A stretch of 64,000 nt of DNA, taken from the NCBI GenBank assembly GCA_037367355.1, contig CM074705.1:310001-374000 (forward strand), written 5' to 3'. This DNA is from Neoscytalidium dimidiatum. Lineage: Eukaryota > Ascomycota > Dothideomycetes > Botryosphaeriales > Botryosphaeriaceae. Below the pieces are notes generated by a model. It worked only from the letters and a program-made list of their open reading frames with translations, was not told the origin of the DNA and searched no databases. The translations under genes were made by a program, and so were the position numbers. Below are positions 45,361 through 56,838 of this stretch, piece after piece; the stretch's first letter is position 1; every line of letters begins with the position of its first letter.

Positions 45361-46361
45361 TTATGAAACGTCATTTAACGGTGTTGCGGCCGTTACGGGC
45401 GCTCTCTCTCTTGTTCGCATCCGGATCCAAGGAATTCGTAAACCTCCGGCCACCCTGCTATCGTTCAACAAAGGATATTGCCAGTTCATATACAGCATTA
45501 TGAGGGCTACAGGCGTAGCATCAAATAGGTAGATGAACACCTCGTGCTTGTACAGATACCCTCTGGTGCCTTGTGCAACTTCAATGATTCGAAAAATATA
45601 TCGAATGACGAAGAAGGCGCTGACAATGAACAACGTTTTTAGGTGGTGTTGCCAATTGATCTGTGAATGTCTCTGCTTTTTGACTGGTGGCAAGGCATCC
45701 ATTCGTTGATAGAAACTTGCTGCAACGATGAAGAAAAAGGAATAGTTTGAGAGTTGCAGGATAAGACCGCCGACAATGGTGTTCTTTCCTATCTGGGACG
45801 CATCCTCGATGCTTGAGGCTGTGAGGCCGCCGCCTGCGGACGATTCAGTAAAGAATTCAGATTCCCAAATAAACTCAAAGGATACTTACCAACAGATATC
45901 ATTAAAAAGGCAAACACATCAGAGAACACAAAAAATACTGTGATCCATCTCCTCTTGATGATAGAGTAAGCCTCAGCATTGGTGCAGGCTATGATGCGGC
46001 CGAGAATAGAATACGTTGAGGCGGCAGCAAAAGTGGGTGCAATGAGAAGGCTCATGCTTTGGACGATAAACGGGGCGGTGGACCACTTGTTTCTTTCCTC
46101 GGTGGCTGATGTGGTGCGAGCGGCGTATCCAACGAGTTCGACTAGTGAGACATTAGGGGACTATTGACGTCAAACGATTCGGACTTTGTTTGACTGACGG
46201 AGACCAGCAATGAGGAAGCCAATCATGTACCAGGTTCGGTTCTGCACAAGTTGGAATGCATGGAGAGCTGAGGTAAGAGCGAATAGAGAACAGAATACGC
46301 TAGCCCCAGCCAAGGTCGGGGCGTATTCGTATAGACGAGGACCTTGTTCATCGTCTGCCAT
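45361..46361 (-). CDS. RTA1-like 7-TM protein
   Basis: Three exons; introns 46198-46142 and 45889-45834; 295 residues. Seven hydrophobic helices are visible. RTA1-family features in order: YEYAPTLAGASVFCSLFALT, then WYMIGFLIAG, ELVGYAARTTS after the first splice, SMSLLIAPTFAAASTYSILGRII, the loop GGGLTASS, and FIVSAFFVIRYIFRIIE, with YLFDATPVALIMLYMNWQYP at the end. The family includes yeast Rta1 and Rsb1, linked to resistance to lipid-active compounds and sphingoid-base translocation. Plasma membrane location is likely. A TATA-like box lies about 50 nt upstream. Confidence 0.9.
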
Positions 46362-47737
46362 TGTACATTTTTCTCAGGTCAGCTTGAAAGGAAGGATCCA
46401 AGGAACTTGATATATAAACTCATCTTCCCCCTCTGTGCGCTAGCGAATCGAGCGCACGCGTCTTCAACCCATTCTTATCTCGTTGCGGCTAAGCATTGAC
46501 CATTGCGCAGTTGCGTATCCGCTCGTGTTCGGATTGCTGGGAGAGTGGGCCGACCAGAAGGCATTTTTCTCGTTTCAGAACGGTTAATTCGAATGGAATC
46601 GCAGGGTTTCAGAACGCAAGGGCCAAACTTTGTCCTGAGCCGTGTCGATCAGTCCATGGGTTTCCCAAAAATAGAATGCGGTAGTGAATCATATCCACTC
46701 GCCAGAAAGCAATGTGATCTGGGAGGTTGGCGGGACGCTCATGCTTCAAGCTTTACTCTACTCTCCCTCTCTCTCTGTGTTAGTCTGAACTGCGATTATA
46801 CTGTCCTTTGGTGTAAGATTGTTTCCCCGATAATAAAGTTCGTATACTTGACAAGCTGAAGCATCAAAGGAAAATCCCCCCTATCTTGGTGACTCCCAGT
46901 GCAAACGTCTACGAAGGATATCTACGGTATTTCACCAGAACACGCCGCTCGACCCATAAAAGAGCATGTCCACACATGTTGCATCTTCGGATATTCTCAA
47001 TCATGTATGTGGAATATGAAACACAGATGGTGACCGTGAAACACGTGCTAATGTGGAGATTCGCATTTGCAGTACGTGTACAGCAGAAGGTTGAAAATAG
47101 AATCATCAACCTACAGTACGCGTAGATTCCTGGACAGCCTGTGCAAGGGAGCAAAGTCCTCTTATCTGACGGGAACCACTCGAAAAGCGGGCAAGCTGAC
47201 TGGTGAATCCCTTTTCTCGGCAAGCTCTCGATGTGGGCTAGTGTCCGGCGGCCACTCCGCAGGGCGCAGCGGCACGCTCCCAGCCTCCCACAATTCCTCC
47301 CCGCTTCGTCCCCGAACTTCATCTCCTCCCATTCAGTGGCCCCCACAGCTGATGACGAACACGGCCGTCAGTGATTAGCGATAACTCACCTCCTCCGTCG
47401 TTGGCTGAGTCGTCCGGGCTCGCCGTGGCCACGCACAAAGTCGCATCAACCACAAGGCTGAAGGCTGCATTGCGGGCTGAGTGGTCTACTCGACGAATCA
47501 AGACGCCGAGCCGTGGGATGATTTTCGTGCTCAGCAGCCGTGGCGGCGACGCTGTGCTCAATGCAGGTAAGAGCAGACGCGAAGCATCGCTGTCATCATC
47601 GCCTCGCTGGAAGCGTGGCGCCCGAACATCAAGCTGACCGGCAGCCAAGGAACGCCGTGAGCCGCTGCGAGCAATGGTGCATATGACAACCCGGTCGCCC
47701 CAGGCCGCCGCCAGCCCGCCTTGCTCGCCAGCAGATC
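46362..47737. other. 1.4-kb divergent spacer
   Basis: This is the promoter region between the RTA1-like gene (minus) and the membrane protein at 47738 (plus). No supported gene. Confidence 0.5.
46411..46418 (-). promoter_or_regulatory. TATA-like box upstream of the RTA1-like gene
   Basis: TTTATATA on the minus strand, about 50 nt before the ATG at 46361. A weak call from spacing only. Confidence 0.3.
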
Positions 47738-49690
47738 GTGCTGCTCTTCATACCCGCAATGCAGCAAGAGTTTCATCAAGACCCTGAGCCGGTTCGTTAT
47801 GGGGAGCACCGGCGCCGCACCGGTTTTTTCCGCACCGTCCAGGCATGGTACTTTTTTCTTCTACATGTTGTTCTCGTCATAGCTTTCGGCCTCATTGGCA
47901 TCCTCGTCCTTGACGGCAAGACGTTCCCGAGTTCAGCAGACGCGCCCCTTGGATCCACCATCTCCCACATCTTCCGCGGAAAACTTCGACAGGCCGATGT
48001 GACAACCTTGATTTCAGCTGCGCTTGTACTCATCCGCCTCACTCTGAACGTCTGTTCTGGCACCGCTGCTCAACGGTCTATCTTCATCCTCCTGGAGAAA
48101 TGCGGTATCACGTTGCGCGAGATTGAACGCATTTTCTGCTACGAGCAAGGACCCCTTGGGCTTAACGCATTCAAACTTGGAGTTACCACTCTCCTCGTTC
48201 TTCTCATCCCCGCACAGCTCAGCGCCCCCCTTGCCCAAGGTGCCATTACCTGGAACCCGGATCTTTTCCTGAGGCCAGCAGATTACAACGTTTCTCTCAA
48301 TGTCGCCACCAACGGGCCGGATTTTACTCGGTTTCAGCAACTTCCAGACAACCGAGAGTTCTCCATCCGGAGAGCTTCTGGCCTGGCTGTAATTCACCGC
48401 TTTGGCCCTGACTTCTACTCCGTAACGGATGCTGAGAAAAAGGTCCCAAGTAGGCGCTGGGCTCCAGCCTTTCGCGAGCATGAGCCATCAAACCACACCA
48501 AAGGATACCAGGCACTCCCCGACAATACTACCGTGTATAACACCACCCTTCCATTTTTCCGCATGAGCAACTTCAGCTGGATCGACTATGATGACAGCTT
48601 GCAGCACTATCTGGACGACAATAACGGCCTGTTCAACGTGACTGACGATACCAACCCTATCAGGACTTCTCTTATCGGCAACGCTGTCCTTTTACGCGAC
48701 TCGCCGTTGGACTCGTGGATTTCAGGTTGGCCGGATGCCTCCCTCCTGAACACGACTTACAAAGTAGCCGTCCTCACGGAACAGCTGGGCGATGACAATT
48801 TGACAGAGACCTGCACAGGTTTCAGCGCCAAATTCGGCTCCCTCCCGGACAACAGGCAATATAGCCTCAATGGAAACTGCTACCACTTCGCCGAAGTTTC
48901 GGTAGTAGCAGGATCCACGCAATGCTACGACTGCTTCATCATATCTCCTGGCGTCTTGGAAAGGCCGGGAAACGCCACATTCGACTTCGCTGTAGCGCCG
49001 GACACCCTCGTTGATATCGTACTGGGCATGCTCCCAGAGACAATGCTAGCGATCGTTACCGGAAATGCCACCTACGCACCGACCTTCGACAATCTCGAGG
49101 GCTTCGTAGCAGGCGCCTTCTCAGCAGCGTACCAAGCGTCATGGAACGACCTCACCGACCGGTTCCTCGGAGCGACAACAAGCACCAACATCAGCCTCCC
49201 CAGCTACCCCACCCGCGCCGACGTCAACGCGCAGCGCATCAAGCTCTGGATGATCTTCCATCTCCTCGTCGTCCTGTCCGGCCTGATCCTCGCCGTCCTC
49301 CAGTGGCAGTGCTACCAGCCAGCCGTCGTCGACTACACGTCCGCCTGCCTCCTGACCGATGCGGCGTCCATCATCCGCAGCAACGACGGCGCCGACGTGC
49401 GCACGACCGCCTACATTACGTCGCAGCAGAGCGCGCGCATCGGCAAGCTCGTCCTGCGCGAGGAGGGCTCCAGCGACCTGTCGAGCCGCTACCGCGTGCT
49501 GAAGCGGAAGAGGGATAGCGGCAGCCGCCAGGAGCTGCGCTTCCGGCGCGCGGCCGCGAAGCGCGAATCGTGGAGCGATCTGTCGCTCTTGTCGAGGGGC
49601 TCGACGTTTTACGACCGGATACCGTCGTCCCAGTCGACGCCGCACACGGGGCAGAGCTGGAAGTCGTACTCGCCCGGCCTTTCTCGGTGA
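47738..49690 (+). CDS. Fungal glycosylated membrane protein, unknown function
   Basis: A single exon of up to 650 residues; Met8 (MQQEFHQDPEP, at 47759) is an equally good start. Two N-terminal helices (WYFFLLHVVLVIAFGLIGIL; TTLISAALVLIRLTLNV) and a third (LGVTTLLVLLIPAQ) precede an ~310-residue extracytoplasmic part rich in N-glycosylation sequons (NTT, NFS, NVT, NLT, NAT) and paired cysteines. A final helix (LWMIFHLLVVLSGLILAVLQ) leads to a basic Ser/Arg tail. It is similar in outline to the protein at 35920-38263, but I see no sequence motif shared by both. Function is unknown. Confidence 0.8.
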   Translation: MLLFIPAMQQEFHQDPEPVRYGEHRRRTGFFRTVQAWYFFLLHVVLVIAFGLIGILVLDGKTFPSSADAPLGSTISHIFRGKLRQADVTTLISAALVLIRLTLNVCSGTAAQRSIFILLEKCGITLREIERIFCYEQGPLGLNAFKLGVTTLLVLLIPAQLSAPLAQGAITWNPDLFLRPADYNVSLNVATNGPDFTRFQQLPDNREFSIRRASGLAVIHRFGPDFYSVTDAEKKVPSRRWAPAFREHEPSNHTKGYQALPDNTTVYNTTLPFFRMSNFSWIDYDDSLQHYLDDNNGLFNVTDDTNPIRTSLIGNAVLLRDSPLDSWISGWPDASLLNTTYKVAVLTEQLGDDNLTETCTGFSAKFGSLPDNRQYSLNGNCYHFAEVSVVAGSTQCYDCFIISPGVLERPGNATFDFAVAPDTLVDIVLGMLPETMLAIVTGNATYAPTFDNLEGFVAGAFSAAYQASWNDLTDRFLGATTSTNISLPSYPTRADVNAQRIKLWMIFHLLVVLSGLILAVLQWQCYQPAVVDYTSACLLTDAASIIRSNDGADVRTTAYITSQQSARIGKLVLREEGSSDLSSRYRVLKRKRDSGSRQELRFRRAAAKRESWSDLSLLSRGSTFYDRIPSSQSTPHTGQSWKSYSPGLSR

Positions 49691-50225
49691 TCGCTGTCAC
49701 ACCACCAAAGAAGCTGCATGCGAACTCACAAGTTGGCGTTAATTCGAAGGATTTCAAGGAATATCCCTTTCCACTTCTCGAGCCGATGTCTCGGTTGACT
49801 TTGCGAGTTTGTTTTTCGACGCGCTTGCATATCCTAACATGCGTGCGAAGGATTGATGTCTTTCTTATCTTCTGTCAAATATTTGGCGCAGCGGACTTCG
49901 CTTATTTCCTCTTCTATATTTGTCAAACAACCGGAGTCATGCACATTGCATCGGGAAGGCCGGTCATCCGTGGCGTTCCGTGTCGCGCAAAGTTTAAATT
50001 CTATAGTTAATGATATAAATGCTCGCATAACCACCGCTAAACTTCTCGCGTTTTGCTTTTCTTTCAATCCTTTTCACAACCGCACGTCAATTTCCCGACT
50101 CAAAGGCTGCGAAGAGTGTAAACAAATTGAGACGGTAGAAAGGACAAATAATAAGAGTAAGCAAAAGAGAGGGAACATCTAAAACCGGACACCACGATAA
50201 AAAAAAAAAACAATCCGCATCGAAA
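49691..50225. other. Intergenic spacer
   Basis: AT-richer sequence with an A10 tract just before the next start. No other features. Confidence 0.5.
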
Positions 50226-50958
50226 ATGGCGCCAAAATCAAGGTCATCCGCGCCCTCCTCCGCCAAAACACCTTCCCGAATCCCCCTCTTCTACCGAATT
50301 TTCTTCACCTGGATCGAGCCGCTCCTTGCCCTCCTCGGCGCCTTCGTAAGCCACCCCCAATCCCTCCCAAAGCATAAACCGAAGAAAAACAGAGCAGGGA
50401 AAATGATAGTAAAATGAAGAGAAAAAAAATTAAAGAAACAAACCACCCACTAACACACACACCAAAACCCACCCAGCTCTACTTCTTCGACGGCGCCAAC
50501 ACCCTCCGGTCCATCACGCCGGTCCCGCTCCACGCGCAAACCGCGACCCAAACCCCCATCGAAACCATGCTCCTCTGGCAAGTAGGATCGCTGTACGCCT
50601 AGGCCCCTCTCTTTCCCACCCAATAAAGAAAAGTAAAATGAAAAAAAAAAATAATACTAAATCCTTTCCCCTCCCCCCAAAATGAAGGTACATCCTCTTC
50701 TTCGCCCTCGAGTTCGTCATCCTCCGCCACGCCGGCGCCGATCGGCCCGACGCGTGGCGCGTCGTGCAGGCGAGCATCCTGCTCGGCAGCGACTGGGGCC
50801 ACCTCTGGGGCCTGCGCGTCCTCGCGCGGCGGGCGGGCACGCCGGCGTGGTGGTGGTGGCCCGGCGCGTGGACGCGGTGGGAGGACTGGGGCAACCTGGG
50901 GATGCTGTGGTTTGGCGCCGGGATGAGGGTGGCGTTTCTGGCTGGGGTGGGGTTTTGA
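50226..50958 (+). CDS. Small fungal membrane protein (DUF7704-like)
   Basis: Three exons; introns 50346-50476 (131 nt, A-rich) and 50593-50687 (95 nt); 168 residues. After a basic Ser-rich start come four hydrophobic segments: IPLFYRIFFTWIEPLLALLG, a second after the splice (WQVGSLYILFFALEFVILR), ASILLGSDWGHLWGLRVLA, and GNLGMLWFGAGMRVAFLAGV. The spacing of IEP, the aspartate in SDWGH and DWGN before the last helix resembles fungal DUF7704 proteins as I remember them. The second donor (GTACGC) was chosen because the earlier GTAGGA would break the frame. A related hairpin lies about 300 bp downstream. Confidence 0.75.
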
Positions 50959-51010
50959 GGGTCGGAGAGGGGTTGGCGGGATTGGGGTTGGGCCGGGCGG
51001 GGCGGAGTGG

Positions 51011-51047
51011 AGTGGAGAGGAGAGGAGAGGAGAGGAGAGGAGAGGAG
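51011..51047. repeat. (GAGAG)n minisatellite-like purine tract
   Basis: About seven tandem GAGAG units follow the stop of the DUF7704-like gene. A purine tract also precedes the hairpin at 25604. Confidence 0.85.
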
Positions 51048-51253
51048 TGATCTTCGAAGAGAGGGGAACGAATCCACGGCTATAGTGGGGGGAGGGTTTT
51101 TTTGTTGTTTCTTCCTGCGGTGGTACTCGGGATTTAGGGAAGGTCTGGCCCGGCGCCAAGATGGGGGGACTTGATCAGGGTCTCTCTGCTAAAATAGCCA
51201 TTATAATGCGGGGATCGGTTCCGGAAGTGTTCCCCGTGCCTAAGCAACGCGCT

Positions 51254-51336
51254 GCATGAGGAGTTGAAGCAGCTGTCTGAACGCAGATGTTCAAGATTGA
51301 GTAACATGCGCTTCTCGACAACTTCAACTCCCATGC
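51254..51336 (+). repeat. Hairpin element, copy 3 of 3 (diverged)
   Basis: Arms 51254-51277 and 51317-51336 pair through GCATG, GGAGTTGAAG and TGTC, with small bulges. The core is identical to copy 2 (GGAGTTGAAGCA), and the outer end resembles copy 1 (CCCATGCGA). Same orientation as the upstream gene. Confidence 0.65.
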
Positions 51337-51526
51337 GAACATTGACTTTCTGCAAATTTACAAGCCTGACCATATGCAGTGCTTGATCGGAGCGGCCTTC
51401 CACGCCTGAATCCACAACCTTTACATGACAAACTCTAGCACAACGGAACAAGCACGAAACCATACATAAGAGGCGTTCAATTCGTAGGGATTTTTCAAGT
51501 CACCTTGCACTAATCTCTCCTTCCAT

Positions 51527-52880
51527 CTACAGCTGGACCGGGAAATCCGTCGTCTCTATCTTATTCGGGTACTTCAGACCCGCCTGCTTCCTCACCTCGT
51601 CCATGACCTCCATGATCACGATGCTCTCGTCCAAGCTCTCGTACTTGCCCTCCTTCCGGCCCTCCACGAAGGCGCTCGCCGCCTCATCCGCCTCCCAGAA
51701 CATGCCGTGGCCCTCGCCCTCGGCGTTCCTGCCGCCACCGAAGCCGTTGAACCAGCCGGAACCCTTGCCCGGGCCCGGCTGCGGCCACTCCTTCTCTTCG
51801 ACGGTTCCGTCGCGGAGGAGGAGCTTCGTCTTGGTGGGGCGGTACAGCGGGGGGAAGATCTGGATCTCGCCCTTGTCGCCCTGGACGCGGCAAGCGGGGC
51901 CGGCAGCGTCGCCGTGGACCTCGACATCCGTCGCGTAGCGCAGGCCCGTCGTCGCGACGGCATGCACCTCGCCCTTGCCGCGGGGGAAGGTCAGCAGCAC
52001 GGTGGTCAGCTCGTCGGCGGCGCCGGTGCCGTCGTAGATCTTGGTGGAGGAGAGCACGGACGGGGGCTTGCGCTCGGCGGGCGGCAGGGTCGTGTAGACG
52101 GTTTGGAAGACCCAGGTCAGCGAGTAGATGCCCAGGTCGAGCAGGGCGCCGCCCGCCAGGTCCGGGTTCACCATCCGGTGCTTGCCGTCCGGGAACGAGG
52201 TCTCCGGGTCGAGCGCGTGGCTGTTGTCGGCGCTGACACGCTGGATGGCGCCGATCTTGCCGGAGCTGATGGTGTCGCGGACGTAGATGGAGAGCGGGAA
52301 ATAGCGCGTCCAGACGGCCTCCATGAGGAAGAGATTCTATATGAAGCGGAGGATGTTAGAGCAGGGCCTCAGCAGGGATCTTGCGGTAAGGGGTGCCGAC
52401 AATCGACCCAGAGACATGGGAATTTCCAGGTTGATGGAGATTAAAAGGGACTTCGGAGATGTCGTGTCAAGTGGATGTGGGAGTGCGTACCTTTTCTCTC
52501 GCCTTCTCAACCAGCTTCTTTGTCTGAGCAGCATTGACGGTGAAAGCCTTCTCGCACAACACGTTCTTGCCAGCCTCGAGGCAGAGCATGGCATTCTGGT
52601 AGTGGTGGGAATGGGGAGTGGCAACATAGACGATGTCGATGTTGGGGTCCTTGACGAATTCCTCGTAGGAGCCGTAGGCCTTGGCGGTAGAGGGAGCGCC
52701 GACATCCTTGAGGAATTTGGCAGCGCGGTCGGCACTGGAGGAGCTCGCGGCAGCAACAACGGTGTGCTTGATATGAGTGACACCGCGGGTCTTGGGGTCG
52801 ACGAGCAAGTCGGTAGTAAAGGTCTTGGCGATACCGCCGGTCGCGAGGATGCCCCAGCGGACTTCCTTCGGAGCAGCCAT
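51527..52880 (-). CDS. Gfo/Idh/MocA-family NAD(P)-dependent oxidoreductase
   Basis: Two exons with intron 52490-52337 (154 nt); 399 residues. The N-terminal Rossmann fold has VRWGILATGGIAKTFTTDL, DPNIDIVYVATPHSHHYQN, and the family motif GKNVLCEKAFTVN with its catalytic Lys. The C-terminal GFO/IDH/MocA domain (EAVWTRYFPL, GGALLDLGIYSLTWVF) contains the conserved aspartate/tyrosine region. It resembles dimeric dihydrodiol dehydrogenase / D-xylose 1-dehydrogenase-type fungal proteins. Substrate is probably a sugar or trans-dihydrodiol, but this is not settled by sequence. Start MAAPKEVRWG directly precedes the nucleotide-binding strand. Confidence 0.92.
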
Positions 52881-53370
52881 TGCGTGCGATTGAGGGATGG
52901 TTCGGAATTGAAGGGTGGAGCGCAGTCCAGGTAGAGCTCGGATGGGTATATGTAGGGCTTAGGGAGTGTGGCTGTGGAAAGAGACAGGTTGAGAAATGGG
53001 CAAGAATCGAGCAGGAGTGGCGGCTATCATGTCCCCTTACAAGTGCTACCCCGCTATCGGGAGCTGTGACCGTCTATGATGCAAGTGGGGCATGGAAGCC
53101 GCAAGAAAAGCTGTTGCCGCCCCAGGAAGCTGCCTTGACGCCGCGCCATTGCCGGTTCAAGCACGGCAAAGCTCCGGTCGTGGGCTCAACCGCCCGCTTC
53201 GGGCTCTGATTGCCGCCTGCGACCCCGTCACCCATCTCCGGCACTCCGCGAGCCAGCCACACACAAACTCACAGTCAGCCCGACACTCCGCGTCGGATGC
53301 CGACCAATTGATCCCGATCCGTTATTGCCATTCATGTCATTTTGATTCGTCTGCTGTCTGTTCATACATT
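52881..53370. other. Spacer
   Basis: Promoter and leader of the oxidoreductase and 3' flank of ACC deaminase. Nothing else was recognised. Confidence 0.5.
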
Positions 53371-54390
53371 TCAGCCCTCCTTGAACAGGTAGCTGTACGC
53401 ACTGAGCGCCGGCGCCCCTCCCAGGTGCGCATACAGCACTCGAGAGCCCTCGGGGAACTCGCCGTTCTTCACCATCTGGATCATGCCGTCCATCGACTTG
53501 CCCTCGTACACCGGATCCGTCAGCATGCCCTCCGTCCTTGCACACAGCCTGATCGCCTCCAGCGTGCCCTCGTTCGGCAGACCGTACTCGGGCCCCCCGA
53601 AGCGCGTGTCCAGCACCACGTCCTCCTCGCTGATGTCGCGGCCCAGCTCAACCAGCTTGGCCGTGTTCTTCGCGATGCGGAGCACCTGCTCCTTGGTCTT
53701 CTCTGGCTTCGCCGACGCGTCGATGCCGATGACCTTGTTGGCGCGTCCGTCCGCCGCGAAGCCAACAATCATGCCCGCCTGCGTGCTGCCCGTCACCGCG
53801 CACACGACGATGTAGTCGAACTTGAAGCCCAGCTCCTCCTCCTGCTTGCGCACCTCCTCGGCGAACCCGACGAACCCCAGTCCGCCCTTGGGGTGCTCGG
53901 AGCAGCCGGCCGGGATGGGGTAGGGCTTGCCGCCGCTCTTCTTGACGTCCTCGAGCGCCTGCTCCCAGCTGGGCCGGATGCCGATATCGAACCCAGCCTT
54001 GTCGAGGCGCGTGTCCGCGCCCAGGATGCGCGACAGCTCGATGTTACCGACGCGGTCGTAGACGGCGTCGTGGTAGTTGACCCAGTTCTCCTGCACCAGC
54101 ACGCACTTCATGCCCAGGTGCGCCGCCACTGCCGCCACCTGCCGCGTCTGGTTCGACTGGATGCCGCCGATGGACACCAGCGTGTCGTAGCCGCCCTCGA
54201 TGGCCTCCGGGATGATGTACTCGAGCTTGCGCGTCTTGTTGCCGCCAAAGGCCAGCCCGGAGTTGCAGTCCTCGCGCTTGGCGTACAGCTGCACCTTGCC
54301 GCCCAGGTGCTCCGACAGCCGCTTGAGGTGCTGGATCGGCGTCGGGCCCTGGAAGGTGAGCTGGTGCTTGGGGAACTTGTCGAGCTTCAT
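53371..54390 (-). CDS. acdS: 1-aminocyclopropane-1-carboxylate (ACC) deaminase
   Basis: A single exon of 339 residues from [13 protein letters not shown]; an upstream in-frame Met at 54438 would add 16. It is a PLP-dependent tryptophan-synthase-beta-fold enzyme that splits ACC, the ethylene precursor, to 2-oxobutyrate and ammonia. Seen: [20 protein letters not shown] with PLP Lys52 (Lys51 in bacterial numbering), [35 protein letters not shown], and [13 protein letters not shown], whose Tyr-Glu distinguishes ACC deaminase from D-cysteine desulfhydrase. Length, start position and motifs match bacterial AcdS closely, and there is no intron, unlike most neighbours. Bacterium-to-fungus transfer is likely, as discussed for other fungal ACC deaminases. 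It may lower plant ethylene or feed nitrogen metabolism. Confidence 0.95.
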   Translation of the reverse strand: MKLDKFPKHQLTFQGPTPIQHLKRLSEHLGGKVQLYAKREDCNSGLAFGGNKTRKLEYIIPEAIEGGYDTLVSIGGIQSNQTRQVAAVAAHLGMKCVLVQENWVNYHDAVYDRVGNIELSRILGADTRLDKAGFDIGIRPSWEQALEDVKKSGGKPYPIPAGCSEHPKGGLGFVGFAEEVRKQEEELGFKFDYIVVCAVTGSTQAGMIVGFAADGRANKVIGIDASAKPEKTKEQVLRIAKNTAKLVELGRDISEEDVVLDTRFGGPEYGLPNEGTLEAIRLCARTEGMLTDPVYEGKSMDGMIQMVKNGEFPEGSRVLYAHLGGAPALSAYSYLFKEG

Positions 54391-55078
54391 GGCGCCGGCG
54401 GAGGATTCGTTGACGGGGAGGGGGTATCTCGAAGGCAAGGCGGGAGAGGAATTGAAAACGGGCGATAACTACGCAGCCAGCACGAAGCGCCCGCGCGACG
54501 CCGCTCTTTTCAAGACATGTCGGGGTCGTCGGTTTGCAGCGGCCGAGAGAGTCAGGCGTTCGGCTTGTTTACGGTGATGCCGGCCAGGCCGAGATCGCAT
54601 CTGCGCAGCGGTGTTGTTGACAGCGCAGCTTTACCTGAGGAATGCGCTCCAATCCGGGGCTAAAACTAATGCCGCAGACTTGGGGTCTCCAATTTTCTTG
54701 GAGACCCTTCGTATTTCCTGGCCTGCCAACGCGCGGCCGCAGCGCGCCGTGTGGAGCTTTCGCGGCGCGACGCGTTGCGGGGCAGAGATACGCGCATGAC
54801 GCTCGGATCAATCTCCACGCGACTCCAATTCCAAGACAAGTTGCAGTAAATGATATTGCTAACAGAAAGCAGATAACCTGTCAAATCCGCCCAACGGGCC
54901 TATACGTCTCTTGTTGCTGACGCCGGCCAATGAATGAATCCCATTCCTCCTATTATAGCATTACCACTTTCTTGTGTCCTTTTCAGCCTCATACCCAGAA
55001 ACAAGTAATGAAAGAAGGCCAGAAACATCCGAACATCATCAACTCCACAACCGTCCTTTGTTGCTTAATCAGACTACT
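54391..55078. other. Spacer
   Basis: ACC deaminase promoter side. No supported gene or repeat. Confidence 0.5.
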
Positions 55079-56838
55079 TCACCTACTCTTCTGCCCACGC
55101 ACCCTACTCTTTCCCCCACTTCCAGGCGCATTGCAATCCGCAAACGTCGGGAACACCTCCTCAACAGTCTTCGGCGCTCCGTCCTCATCGAATAGAATCG
55201 GCAGCGCCTTCTTCAGATCCCACACATTCTCCCTATCAAACTCCTTTGCACGCGTCGCCATGGCCGGTATGTCTTTCGGATGCGGTAGTTCGAAGCGACT
55301 GAGCCAGGGGAAAGTCTCCGGGTGCTGCATCTTCGGCCTCTTACCCTCCTCATCTGCACACAATACAGATATCTCGTCAGCCCTGACCAGAAATAACCAA
55401 TAGAATCACAACCGGGGTCTGAGATTCAGGGATACTTACTCCTCAGCAGATCAGCCGTGATCTGCACGCTCTGATACGCCTGCGCGAAGATGGTCTCGCC
55501 AATGTCGAACCCGGCCGCGCGGTCCGCCCACCACACCTCGCCCCACGGCGCGACGCGCTCCTCGGCCGGCACGGGCTCGGGTGCGCCGGGATGACGCGAT
55601 GGCGGCGGGAAGCCTCTCTTCCGGGCCTTCTTAGTCGCGCTGTTGCCAAAGTATCGTTCAGCCTCAGGGTCGAAATCGTCCTTGGCCCGGGCCTTCCCCT
55701 TGGAAGGAGGAGGACGACGATGGGCAGGCATCGAGAAAGTGACGACCTTGCCTTTACCCTTCTGCGAAGACTGCGTCTTCGAAGGCGCAGCGGCAAACGG
55801 GTCGTCGGACTCCTCCTCGCCTTCTTCGTCAGAGTCAGACTCTTCCTCACCGCTGGAGATCACCTCCGGCCTGTCCCTCGCATGCCCGTTCCTGTCGCCA
55901 TCACCATCTTCGCCGTCGCCACGGCCAGCACCGCCGCTACCACCACCACCGCCATTCTTCCGCCCCGCCGCTCCTCTGCCCCCACGCCGAGCTGCACCTG
56001 CACCTGCACCTGCACCACCACCGTCCCTCCCCCCACTCTTCGCACCCGCCGACTGCCTACTACCACGACCACCAGCATCGCCCACCTCACCCGCCCATTC
56101 CACCCCCGCGCCACTTTCCCCAGCAGCACCATTCCCCTCCGCCACCCCCAGCGCGAAATACTCCCCTCTCCCATCTCCTCCTCCCACCCGCAACGACGAC
56201 GACGACGACGGCCGCGCTCCAGGCGACCCGCTCCCCTTCGCCATGCTCAGGAGATCGTACCTGGCGAAGAAATCGTCCAGCTCCCTCTCCGCAAGCAGCA
56301 GCCGCGGCGTCGACGGCGCGGATGCCGGGCGCGCGCGGCGGCATCGCTGCTGCTGCTGCGTCGTCTTCTCCGGCGACAGCGGCGCCGGCAAGTGTGGCGG
56401 TGGGGGAGGAGAGCAGGGCGGCGGCGAGACCGGGATGAGCGGCAGCAGCGCTTCGGTCGTCGGGCTGGGGCTGGGGGTTGGGGTTGGGGTTGGGGTGAGG
56501 CTGATGAGTTGGCCGGGGCTCGGGATCGGGCTGGCGTCCGAGTAGCGGCTGGTTGCGGCGGCGCTGCGTGGAGAGGTGGTCGGAGGAGGAGGAGGAGGAG
56601 GAGCGCTCGTGCTGGGCGTGTGGATGGAGCGGGGTGGCGCGGGGGTGTAGGACGCCCCGGTGATGCCTCTCGTCTTCAAGAGGTCGCGTTGCGGACTGCG
56701 GTAGGGGAAAGCGGTGCTTCTTGTCAGCTCTTTTCCCATTTTCATGTTGAAGTGCTGTGGCTCTCTGCGTGTATGTGCGTGCTTGGAGGCAGGGTCCACT
56801 TACGGCATAGCCATGGCGACGAGACCTGCTGCGGACAT
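55079..56838 (-). CDS. Hypothetical low-complexity protein
   Basis: Three exons; introns 56803-56696 (108 nt) and 55439-55354 (86 nt); 521 residues from MSAAGLVAMAMP. The centre is Pro-, Ser- and Gly-rich with acidic runs (ISSGEEESDSDEEGEEESDD) and Lys/Arg patches, consistent with a disordered nuclear protein. Two short ordered parts are seen: AERELDDFFARYDLLSMAKG, and a C-terminal region spanning the last splice (GFDIGETIFAQAYQSVQITA; FPWLSRFELPHPKDIPAM; NVWDLKKALPILFDEDG). I do not recognise a family. The splice at 55439 is supported by frame and by continuity of charged sequence. Confidence 0.65.

Larger units (their letters stand above)
50959..51526. other. 3' flank with GAGAG repeat and hairpin
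   Basis: It holds a (GAGAG)n tract (about 51011-51047) and the third hairpin (51254-51336), and separates two convergent genes. Confidence 0.6.

Noticed and set aside
35920..49690. The membrane proteins at 35920 and 47738 as duplicated paralogs
   Set aside because: They share only general topology. No common motif could be aligned by eye.
53092..54468. 458-residue open frame antisense to ACC deaminase
   Set aside because: His/Arg/Leu-rich with no domain. The sense strand encodes a complete, motif-perfect enzyme.
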